NCBI GenBank assembly: GCA_040266255.1
Contig: JBDQEV010000003.1
Coordinates: 1-52,249, forward strand
Direction: 5' to 3'
Source: Comchoanobacter sp040266255
Lineage (GTDB): Bacteria; Pseudomonadota; Gammaproteobacteria; Comchoanobacterales; Comchoanobacteraceae
Length of the DNA: 52,249 nucleotides
A program made the position numbers and the translations under genes. Numbering within the stretch: the first letter of the stretch is position 1; the number at the start of each line of letters is the position of its first letter. This document shows, piece by piece, positions 8,456 through 16,212 of this stretch. A model generated the notes under the pieces. The model was not told the DNA's origin. It did no database searches and saw nothing but the letters and a program-made list of their open reading frames with translations.

Positions 8456-9819
8456 TGACTATTGAGGCCAAAGCGCCGCCACATTCAGCTGAAGCTGAGC
8501 GGTCATTAATTGGTGCTTTGCTTCTAGACCCAGAGGCCTATGATCAGATTGCTGATCAGGTCTCACAGGATTCATTTTATCATAAATCCCATCAGGTGAT
8601 TTTTAAGTCTATTCAGTCACTTGCAAAAAGAAATAAGCCATATGATGCTTTGATGGTCAAAGCAGATTTAGAGCAACAAAAAAAATTATCAGATGCGGGT
8701 GGTGCTGAGTACATTATAGAGCTAGCAAATGATTGTGCATCTTCTGCGCATCTTAAGTCATATGCAAATTTAATATGGGAAAGAGCGGTTCTTAGAGAGC
8801 TAATCAAGGTTTCTGCAGACACAATAGAGACTGCATATCATCCGGGTGAGCAAGATATAAAAGATATTATTGATCAATCTGAGCAGCGCATTAGTCGAAT
8901 TGTGCAAACTGGAGATAAGGATGAAGGGCCTTTGCACTTACAGCATATTATTCCTAAAGTAGCCAGTCGATTACAAGAGCTTTCAGAAACTGAAGGTGGT
9001 ATAACTGGTACGCCAACTGGATTTAATGATTTAGATGATATGACATCTGGGTTGCAGAGTGGAGATTTGGTTATTATAGCTGGTCGTCCATCAATGGGTA
9101 AGACTGTTTTAGGGATCAATGTTGCTGAAAATGCAGCGCTTATTGCAAAAAAGCCAGTGGTGGTGTTTAGTTTAGAAATGCCCTCACAATCAATTGTAAT
9201 GAGGCTTTTATCATCATTATGTCGAATAGATCAGAGTCAGTTACGTACTGGTAAGTTAGATGAGCAGCAGTGGTCAAAAGTTTCCTCAGCAATGGGAATG
9301 CTTTCAGAATCTTCACTTTATATTGATGACACTCCTGGGATTACACCAATGCAGCTTCGCGCAAAGCTTCGTAAAATTGCAAGAGCAGAAGGGCAGTTGG
9401 GGCTAGTGGTTGTGGATTACTTGCAGTTAATGCGAGTGCCAGAGTTAAGAGATAATCGTACTTTAGAGATCTCAGAGATATCCAGAATGTTGAAGATGAC
9501 TGCTAAAGAATTTGGTGTTCCAGTGATTGCTTTATCACAGCTTAATAGAAGCTTAGAGCAGAGACAAGACAAGCGGCCAGTGATGTCAGACTTAAGAGAG
9601 TCAGGTGCAATTGAACAAGATGCTGATTTAATTGCATTTATATACCGTGATGAAGTATATAATGAGGCAAGCGAGTCCAAAGGTGTTGCAGAAATTATCA
9701 TTGGAAAACAGAGAAACGGACCGATTGGAAAGGTTTTTCTGACATTTTTGGGGCGTTATGTGCGTTTTGAAAATCATGCCAAAGATGATGCTGTTCTGTC
9801 CCTGGTAGAAGCAGAATGA
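8455..9819 (+). CDS. dnaB: replicative DNA helicase DnaB
   Basis: Hexameric 5'-3' helicase of the replication fork, 454 residues. The N-terminal domain (PHSAEAERSLIGALLLDP) binds primase. The RecA-like motor has Walker A GRPSMGKT (210-217), a Walker B region LVVVDYLQLM, and SDLRESGAIEQDADLI. KQRNGP near the C-terminus is the expected arginine-finger region. No intein is present. The start overlaps the rplI stop and the stop overlaps sdhE by an ATGA. Confidence 0.97.
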   Translation: MTIEAKAPPHSAEAERSLIGALLLDPEAYDQIADQVSQDSFYHKSHQVIFKSIQSLAKRNKPYDALMVKADLEQQKKLSDAGGAEYIIELANDCASSAHLKSYANLIWERAVLRELIKVSADTIETAYHPGEQDIKDIIDQSEQRISRIVQTGDKDEGPLHLQHIIPKVASRLQELSETEGGITGTPTGFNDLDDMTSGLQSGDLVIIAGRPSMGKTVLGINVAENAALIAKKPVVVFSLEMPSQSIVMRLLSSLCRIDQSQLRTGKLDEQQWSKVSSAMGMLSESSLYIDDTPGITPMQLRAKLRKIARAEGQLGLVVVDYLQLMRVPELRDNRTLEISEISRMLKMTAKEFGVPVIALSQLNRSLEQRQDKRPVMSDLRESGAIEQDADLIAFIYRDEVYNEASESKGVAEIIIGKQRNGPIGKVFLTFLGRYVRFENHAKDDAVLSLVEAE

Positions 9820-10049
9820 CACAGCATGTGCAGTGGATGTGCAGGCGTAGTTTATTAGAGCTAGATGCACTGTTCTCTTTTTTCTATCAGCATCATTACC
9901 AGCTGTTAAGCCAAGCGGATCAGGTAAGTTTTGCTGAGTTATTAAAATTAGAGGATGGTGAAATCATTAAGATGATCCATCAGAAGGATGATATGACTTA
10001 TCCCATTTTATCTAAAGTAACTGCTGCATATCAGCTTAGGGAAGTTTAA
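9816..10049 (+). CDS. sdhE: FAD assembly factor SdhE (YgfY/SDHAF2 family) with altered motif
   Basis: A 77-residue protein. CRRSLLELDALFSFFYQHHY aligns with the first helices of SdhE, the small chaperone that helps attach FAD covalently to succinate dehydrogenase SdhA. The family motif RGxxE reads R11-S12-L-L-E15, so the conserved glycine is serine. The gene is coupled to dnaB (ATGA) and its end overlaps icmF by 14 nt in convergent orientation. The family call rests on the motif context, helix pattern and length. Confidence 0.75.
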   Translation: MTQHVQWMCRRSLLELDALFSFFYQHHYQLLSQADQVSFAELLKLEDGEIIKMIHQKDDMTYPILSKVTAAYQLREV

Positions 10050-12579
10050 AGAGATTAGGTGTAGTAACATTCAAGTGAGATGCTGCTTTAATTTCAAGTG
10101 ATGTTTGCCAGTTTCGATTCTCATCTTGTATTTTATATCCACCATTGTCTAGAAGATTATCTAATAGTCTAGGTAAGCTCCAAATACCGCTTTTAGAGAA
10201 GTAATGAGTTGTACCATCTGAAAGTATGCACTCAAATGCAACTGAGTCATTCAGTCGCCAATTTAGGGTATATAGCTTATTTGGTGATAGAGGGATTTTA
10301 GTATTACCCATAATCAGATTAATTTCTGATATTGGAAAGTCAATTGACTGCGGTCTAAGTGCAATAGAGGTATGTAGGGTATTATTTTCAATATTTAAAG
10401 CAGCTTGTAGTATTTTGCTATACATGATCACTCTAAGCATTTCATTAGTGATTAATAGATCATTTGCCATTGGCTTTATTTTCATACCATCATGGCTCAC
10501 TTCAATGAATGGCTCAATGGTACTTTCATATTTTTGAATGAGGCCTTGAGGTGAAAATAGATGTAAGAAAAGATCTGTTGGGCAATCTTCACCATTTGGG
10601 TTAAATGGATAAAGCGTCTTAAGAGACTGAATTTTTTGTACTATATTAGACCAGTTTGCATTAAGAAGTGTATTAGACAGTGTTTTGCACCGGTTTATAA
10701 ATGGTTCAGTATAGTACTGCAACCAAATATTTTGCTCTTTTGTGAGGTGGTTTTGTAACACGATCAACTGTTGAATTGGATGGCTTTTGAGGTTTGCAGC
10801 GTTCCCTAATAAGTTTAAAGCAGATTGAGGCGAGTTGATCTTATTCATATGAGTGTAAAAGTCTTCTAGTACTTGAAGTATTGCGTGTCCTTGAGGCGAG
10901 TTGAGTAGTGAGGTAATAGATTTTATATGTTGGACTTTTTTCTTATATCGTGGAAGATCTTTGTGCTCCGCATGTTGAGAAAAGATATCTTCTAGGTTTT
11001 GAGAGATATTTTTTGCAATTTCTTTGGGATTGGCTCTAAGATAGCGAATTTGTCGAATATTATAATTTGCATCTTGCAGATCAAGTGGTAACAGTGTGTT
11101 ATAGATTCGATCAAGTTTATATTCAAGCTGATGCTGACTAATAGCATCTTGTACAGAAGATTTGCAATCTGTTGCATTTGGATATGCTCTGCACACCTGC
11201 ATCAGTTCTAGATATGGAAATTGTGCAGCAAGTTGCTCAATATCAGGGGTGCTATTTACAGGTGCAACAATAGACCAGAGGGATAGAATATCGTAATGAT
11301 TTTCTTTAGAGATTTGAGTTAAATTTGAGATAGCATCTGTGATCTCTTCAGGCAATGGTGAGGTCCGGTGCTGTAAGATTAACCAGTCTGTTAGTATCTG
11401 TAGTTCAGGAGTTAAATTCTGAAAGTAAAAATCTTTATTTCGCTGTATATGCTTTTTTAGTTTGGGGTAGGCGACGGTGTCATACTCTAGAATATGCGTA
11501 ATGACTTCTTGGTCAGTGTGCTTTTCTAGTGTATTGTTCATGCTGCTTATATTGTGATTGTAAGACAAATATTGCCAGATTAAAATAAAGCCTAAAATAA
11601 TCACAGTTTGTTGTAGTTTTTGATAAATGTTCCATCGAGAGTGCTGGATGTTGGGCGGTGTGACATGAAAAAGAGTTAAGCCTAGTCCATTGATATTTAA
11701 TCCAAGCTTTTGGCAGCATTCTAAGACATTCAAGCATTTAAGTTTTAGGGCAGAGAGCTTTTTTGGTAATAAGAATATTTCTTTTCTAGTGCCATCTTCT
11801 ACAGGAGATATAACGCATAGTTCATTAATATGTTTGAACAATGACTGTAGCATTTGATCATAACTGATACTAAGGTGGTGTCTGGAGACGCTGAGTGGTG
11901 CCATTGCATCATAATCAAACCAAGGAACTGCGCATGCATTATACTCACAGGCATAGTATAGATGGTGGTGTAACTTCTTCTCATATATGATGATATTTAG
12001 CTGCGATGCTTTATTAATGATTGGGATGAGAAGGGGCCATTCTTGTTGTATATTTTGTTCAAATTGATCGACTTGTTTCGGGGATAGAAGCAGGTTGCAG
12101 TGTTTAAAGTTGATTCCAGCTTTGCGCAGCTCTTGCCAAAGCTGGTGGATTGCAATCATATCATGATTAGGGTGGCTTACTTCTACCATCAGTGCGCCAT
12201 ATTCTTGATAAAACCCTCTGAGTTCACAGTCTTTATGTTTGAAGTTGAATGCATGCTTTAAATTTGGAACCAATGCAGTTTCAATCAGGTGACCCGATAA
12301 ATTAATGCATAACGCATAGTTTTTCTGAGTGATGCCAGCTCTTTTTCCCCAGCTTAAGCTTTGTAGCCAAGGCGTGATGAGCGGTCTTATCATCATATTG
12401 AAAGGGTGTTGATACAGATTGTAAAAATTAACGATGTAGACAATACTATAATATGCAAAAATTGTTGCTAAGCTACCTACTAGGACTTCCATGCTAGAAA
12501 GAGAAAAGTATGTTGATATAACGTATGTGAGAAAGCTAATGAGCGCAGTAATATAAAATGTTGATTGTATGATATTCAT
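10036..12579 (-). CDS. icmF: IcmF/TssM-family secretion system protein
   Basis: An 847-residue inner-membrane protein. Two membrane spans lie at residues 7-27 and 33-52, a third at about 322-340, and a large periplasmic part follows. The C-terminal segment SGIWSLPRLLDNLLDNGG (797-814) resembles the W-x-L-x-R-L-L-D signature of IcmF/TssM proteins. No Walker A motif is seen in the cytoplasmic domain. IcmF and DotU together stabilise the core complex of Dot/Icm type IVB secretion in Legionella; homologues TssM/TssL serve type VI secretion. The start forms an ATGA overlap with dotU. No other secretion gene is in the window, so the system type is inferred, with type IVB favoured. Confidence 0.82.
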   Translation of the reverse strand: MNIIQSTFYITALISFLTYVISTYFSLSSMEVLVGSLATIFAYYSIVYIVNFYNLYQHPFNMMIRPLITPWLQSLSWGKRAGITQKNYALCINLSGHLIETALVPNLKHAFNFKHKDCELRGFYQEYGALMVEVSHPNHDMIAIHQLWQELRKAGINFKHCNLLLSPKQVDQFEQNIQQEWPLLIPIINKASQLNIIIYEKKLHHHLYYACEYNACAVPWFDYDAMAPLSVSRHHLSISYDQMLQSLFKHINELCVISPVEDGTRKEIFLLPKKLSALKLKCLNVLECCQKLGLNINGLGLTLFHVTPPNIQHSRWNIYQKLQQTVIILGFILIWQYLSYNHNISSMNNTLEKHTDQEVITHILEYDTVAYPKLKKHIQRNKDFYFQNLTPELQILTDWLILQHRTSPLPEEITDAISNLTQISKENHYDILSLWSIVAPVNSTPDIEQLAAQFPYLELMQVCRAYPNATDCKSSVQDAISQHQLEYKLDRIYNTLLPLDLQDANYNIRQIRYLRANPKEIAKNISQNLEDIFSQHAEHKDLPRYKKKVQHIKSITSLLNSPQGHAILQVLEDFYTHMNKINSPQSALNLLGNAANLKSHPIQQLIVLQNHLTKEQNIWLQYYTEPFINRCKTLSNTLLNANWSNIVQKIQSLKTLYPFNPNGEDCPTDLFLHLFSPQGLIQKYESTIEPFIEVSHDGMKIKPMANDLLITNEMLRVIMYSKILQAALNIENNTLHTSIALRPQSIDFPISEINLIMGNTKIPLSPNKLYTLNWRLNDSVAFECILSDGTTHYFSKSGIWSLPRLLDNLLDNGGYKIQDENRNWQTSLEIKAASHLNVTTPNLFKLP

Positions 12580-13163
12580 AGGTAGTAGTAATTCAGTGTA
12601 ACCGCTAGAATAAACGCAATATTAAGTGCCACCAAGTGGCTAATATTTTTAGTATATTGGCCTGAATCTTTAGGTTCATTTCTATAAACTGAAGATAGCA
12701 GTTGTTCTAACGCTTCTATTTTTGGTTTCGTTTCAATAGGCTTTAAAGCGGAATGTATGAGTAGTGTTAGGCCAAATCGCATAATCAGATAATTATCTTT
12801 AGGATTGCGTTTTGCAAAATCAATAGCAGTGAGAAAATGCCCAGAGGACTGTTTTTTGCCGTTGATTATGAATAATTGTTTTTTTTGTCTTACAGTCAGT
12901 TGCTCTTTGATGTGTTCGTAACCCCAATCTCGTATAAGATACTGAATACAATCTATTTGAGTCTGGTCTAGGTCTTGTGACCAGGAGATTTCTCGGTCAA
13001 TGCATTCGACTGCTTTAATGAGTGTCTGAAAACAAGGGTTGTTAAAAAAGTGACATATAGCGTTGTACTGTATAGTTTCTAATTCTGGAAAGTTGATAAG
13101 TGACTGTGCCAAATAAGGGGAATAATCAACATAGTCATAGGTTAGGTTTATTTTTTGTACCAT
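12576..13163 (-). CDS. dotU: DotU/IcmH (TssL)-family protein
   Basis: A 195-residue protein with a soluble helical N-terminal domain and one C-terminal membrane anchor (residues 175-194, ALNIAFILAVTLNYYYL), which is the DotU/TssL topology. The call relies strongly on tight coupling to icmF. It has no peptidoglycan-binding OmpA domain. It is shorter than Legionella DotU (about 260). The ATG overlaps the recR stop as TGATG, so recR, dotU and icmF are probably one transcript. Confidence 0.75.
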   Translation of the reverse strand: MVQKINLTYDYVDYSPYLAQSLINFPELETIQYNAICHFFNNPCFQTLIKAVECIDREISWSQDLDQTQIDCIQYLIRDWGYEHIKEQLTVRQKKQLFIINGKKQSSGHFLTAIDFAKRNPKDNYLIMRFGLTLLIHSALKPIETKPKIEALEQLLSSVYRNEPKDSGQYTKNISHLVALNIAFILAVTLNYYYL

Positions 13164-13762
13164 CAGCTATCATTCTCAAAAGTATGTCTTGCATGGAAAG
13201 CACGTAATAATGTTTGACTATCGATAAAGTCAAGCGCGCCACCTATGGGCAAACCATGTGCTAACCTAGTTACCTTTACTGTATCACTAAATTGATCAGC
13301 AATATAGTATGCAGTTGCTTCTCCTTCAATGCGGGTACTTGTTGCGATGATCATTTCTTCAATGCCTATATCTTGAATAATCTTTAAAAGATTGGGTATT
13401 TGTAAGTGCTCAGGAGAAATGCCATCAATGGGAGAGAGTGCTCCATGTAATACGAAGTACAGGCCGTTATAAGAGTGGGTTTGTTCTATTTGCAGGACAT
13501 TAGAAGGGTGTTCCACAATACATATTTTAGATCGGTCTCTACTGTCAGATGCACATATTTCGCATGTATGGTGTTCAGTTAGATTGCGACAGGTGCTGCA
13601 GTATTGTATGTGCTGCAAAGCATCGATCATCACTTCAGCAAATTTCTTTGCATGCTTTTTTCCATGACTAAAAATATAGTATGTTAAGCGCTGAGCAGTT
13701 TTCTCACCAATGCCTGGTAAGAACTGGAAACATTCTATTAATTGATCAATTTTTTTTGACAT
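13163..13762 (-). CDS. recR: recombination protein RecR
   Basis: RecFOR-pathway protein of 199 residues, which helps load RecA at gaps. The N-terminal helix-hairpin-helix contains LPGIGEKTAQR. The C4 zinc finger uses C55, C58, C67 and C70. The Toprim domain starts at ICIVEHPSNV and includes YFVLHGALSPIDGI. A strong Shine-Dalgarno (AGGGG, 6 nt from the ATG) sets the start. The usual dnaX-ybaB partners are absent; instead recR leads into dotU-icmF. Confidence 0.96.
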   Translation of the reverse strand: MSKKIDQLIECFQFLPGIGEKTAQRLTYYIFSHGKKHAKKFAEVMIDALQHIQYCSTCRNLTEHHTCEICASDSRDRSKICIVEHPSNVLQIEQTHSYNGLYFVLHGALSPIDGISPEHLQIPNLLKIIQDIGIEEMIIATSTRIEGEATAYYIADQFSDTVKVTRLAHGLPIGGALDFIDSQTLLRAFHARHTFENDS

Positions 13763-13943
13763 TCAATGCCCCTGAGGTTCATAGATTTGTAGTCAAATAA
13801 TGCCATATAGTGAATTAAATGCAATAGAGGCCTAGCTATAATTTTTGGAGTTAAAAAATAGAGGTGATTTTAGGCCCTCTCTAAGTGCATCAAGTCACTC
13901 TAATGATGTAGTTTTATTGGTGTAAATGTTTCTCAGTTGATGA

Positions 13944-13973
13944 TTGATATCGATCAAAAATAGATATTATATT
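13944..13973 (+). promoter_or_regulatory. putative promoter of the DUF4116 repeat gene
   Basis: TTGATA (13944-13949) and TATATT (13968-13973) are separated by 18 nt. They are followed by AAGGGAGA (13983-13990) and an ATG at 13996. This places the promoter and ribosome binding site before the short first frame, not before the long repeat frame. Confidence 0.5.
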
Positions 13974-13995
13974 ATACCAAACAAGGGAGAAAATT

Positions 13996-15143
13996 ATGAA
14001 CTCTGATATAATAAAATTAAATGAAGTTACAGTTGCAGATGTGAAAAAAATTGGTTTAATCTAAAACTTGCTCCTAAAGTGCTTAGAGGTGATAAAGAAG
14101 TTGTATTGAGCGCAATTGAACAAAGTGATTTTGCACTGCATTACGCAGAAAAAGGGCTACAGGCTGAGCAAGATGTTGTGCTGAAGGCTGTTTCTAACGA
14201 GGGGATGGCATTAGAATATGCATCAGATGAGCTCAAGCAATGTGAAGAGGTCGTGTTTGCAGCAGTTAATCAAAATGTAAGGGCATTAGAGTTTATACCA
14301 GAAGACTGGAAACAAGATAAAACCTTCATGCTTGATGCTGTATCAGTAAATGGGAAAGCATTAGATTATGCATCAGGTGAGTTAAAACAAGATCCAGAAG
14401 TTGTACGTGCAGCAATTACTCAAAATGGAGAGGCATTGTGTTATGCGGATACAAAATTCAAGACAAATGCAGATTTTGTTCGCTTAGCAGTCGAGCAAAG
14501 TGGTTTTGCGATACATAGTGCAGATCAATCATTTTTGGCAAATAAAGAGATGATATTAGTAGCGCTTTCAAAGTATCAAGGTGTATTTCAATATATCCCA
14601 GAGGAGCTTAAATGCAGCAAGGAGTTTGTGATTGATGCACTACGCGTAAATCCATGGGTACTAGAGTACTTATCTACAAATTTAGTAGCAGATTATGACG
14701 TATTGTTTACTGCAGTTGGCTCTAAGAGAAATCTAAAATCCTGTTTGAAGGAAAAGCTTTCCAGTTTGACACAGAAGCAAGTGATTCAATTATGTAGTCG
14801 TGGCGGGATGAACGCTCAAGGATATCTGAATGGTGATAGACAATTTATGCTAGCAGCAGTATCTAAAGATGGAGAGGCATTAATGTATGCAGCAAGAGAA
14901 TTAATACATGATCGAGAAATCGTGATGGCAGCAGTTAGTCAAAATGGCGAAGCGTTAGCAAGTGGTCATAAACAATTCAGGGCCGACAAAGAAGTTGTTT
15001 TGCATGCAGTCATTACATGTCCAAGTGTATTTAAGCATGCAGCACTCGAGTTACGAGAAGACAAAGCATTCAGGGCTGAGGTTGCTAAGGTAGCAGGACC
15101 TGATGCACTAGAGATGGCCGATAGACAACTGAAGATCAGATAA
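13996..15143 (+). CDS. DUF4116 tandem-repeat protein, split by a frame change at an A7 tract
   Basis: The long frame (14079-15143, 354 residues) is made of about eleven degenerate 25-residue units of the type L-x-x-D-K-E-V-V-x-A-A-V-x-x-N-G-x-A-L-x-Y-A-S-x-E, as in DUF4116. It begins only with a GTG that lacks a ribosome binding site. A good Shine-Dalgarno and ATG at 13996 open a 22-codon frame that stops at 14064. Gaining one A in the A7 run (14044-14050) joins the two frames and adds NWFNLKLAPK, which completes the first repeat. The whole product would be about 382 residues. DUF4116 proteins are found in protist-associated bacteria and protists; their function is unknown. An effector role is a guess. 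It could also be a pseudogene or a sequencing error. Confidence 0.72.
14044..14050 (+). other. A7 slippage tract joining two coding frames
   Basis: Seven adenines preceded by GTG sit exactly where the short leader frame must switch to the repeat frame. One extra A in the transcript, or a -1 slip on consecutive AAA codons, restores one reading frame. Confidence 0.55.
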
Positions 15144-15317
15144 GAAGGTACACAGGGCAATTAGAGCACAACATGACCTTAGTAGGTGGTGCGATGAACT
15201 CTATATTTAATACTGATGTTGGTCAAAGTCCTGAGACGAATAGACTTAAAGTATCTTGATTCAGTTGTTGAGGGTGCTATTTGAATGTTAATCTGGATTA
15301 GCTAGCTGAAATTTGTA

Positions 15318-16175
15318 TCATATTGACTTTTCAGATGAGATCTTGCTGTAGCTTTCACTTAGTACTCTATCACGCTGACTGTCTGTATACTTTGCAAAAA
15401 TGCAAGGGACTGTAATAGCATATGTGATTAATGTAATTGCTAATTTTGGCGGTGAATTGATATGTGCAAGATTTAAAAGGGTCTTTAAGTGATCAGAGAA
15501 CTTTAGAAATGATACCTGAGCGGCAATAGCAGAGTATATCGAGAAGTTTGTATCCCAGATTGCTTGGTATTGGTAAATACAGCCAGTAGCAGTTAATGCA
15601 AGTGCCACACAGCCAATCTGTGTCCATAAGTAAAATAATGAGAGTGATACAACTAGTGCAGAGTATGCCATTAATGAGATATAAACAGGTTTTAATGGAA
15701 TTGCAGATAAATTTAATGGCTTGTAAACTGCCTGGATATTAGAGTAGTACTCTAAATGTGTTGCGTAGCGATATTGTAAATGAATATATGATGCAATAAT
15801 AATGGAGAGAACAAAGGATAGTACAGCACTTGGTATTAATAGGGGTGGTAAAATAACAACTGTCCCAAGCTGAATCATGCTGAAAAGAGCAAGAGTATCA
15901 CTTAAGAAAGAGGTGGTCAGAAATATAGTTAACTCTGTTTTGAGTGTAGCATTTGAGATCTCGACACTTTGATCGACATTATGTTTTTTATTGATTGCAG
16001 CTAGATATTTGCTTTTTTTTGCTTTTGAGCTAAGCGTGATGTACAGAATTGATGAAGTGATTGGTATGACTGCAGTTAATAATAAGGGAGTAGTGCTATA
16101 AAAGCTTGCGCCAAAAAGAGTACCAAGTATTAGAAATGATGCAAAAATAGAGCCTACTAAATGCTGTACGATCAA
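15318..16175 (-). CDS. unidentified multi-spanning membrane protein after pnp
   Basis: A 285-residue hydrophobic protein not recognised as a known family. Spans are likely at residues 7-25, 31-48, 102-131, 163-182, 185-202 and 243-261. A Lys-rich loop lies at 50-65, and the polar tail ends SYSKISSEKSI. The only usable start is TTG at 16175. The frame stays open upstream through FKKALNAVS into the end of pnp, where an AGGAG (16216-16220) has no start codon at the right distance. It may be translated by coupling to pnp or from an unusual start. It lies on the pnp strand and was probably added to the end of that operon. The bases between it and the DUF4116 gene (15144-15317) hold no clear gene. 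Confidence 0.6.
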   Translation of the reverse strand: MIVQHLVGSIFASFLILGTLFGASFYSTTPLLLTAVIPITSSILYITLSSKAKKSKYLAAINKKHNVDQSVEISNATLKTELTIFLTTSFLSDTLALFSMIQLGTVVILPPLLIPSAVLSFVLSIIIASYIHLQYRYATHLEYYSNIQAVYKPLNLSAIPLKPVYISLMAYSALVVSLSLFYLWTQIGCVALALTATGCIYQYQAIWDTNFSIYSAIAAQVSFLKFSDHLKTLLNLAHINSPPKLAITLITYAITVPCIFAKYTDSQRDRVLSESYSKISSEKSI

Positions 16176-16212
16176 TGATACAGCATTTAGGGCCTTTTTG
16201 AATCGCTCAGTA

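Noticed and set aside
10036..13163. Calling dotU-icmF a type VI secretion locus
   Set aside because: No tss genes are adjacent, DotU lacks an OmpA extension and no Walker A is seen in IcmF; type IVB fits better but is not proven.
14079..15143. Periodic sequence as a CRISPR array or DNA satellite
   Set aside because: The period of about 75 nt is conserved only at the protein level and keeps one reading frame, so it is a protein repeat.
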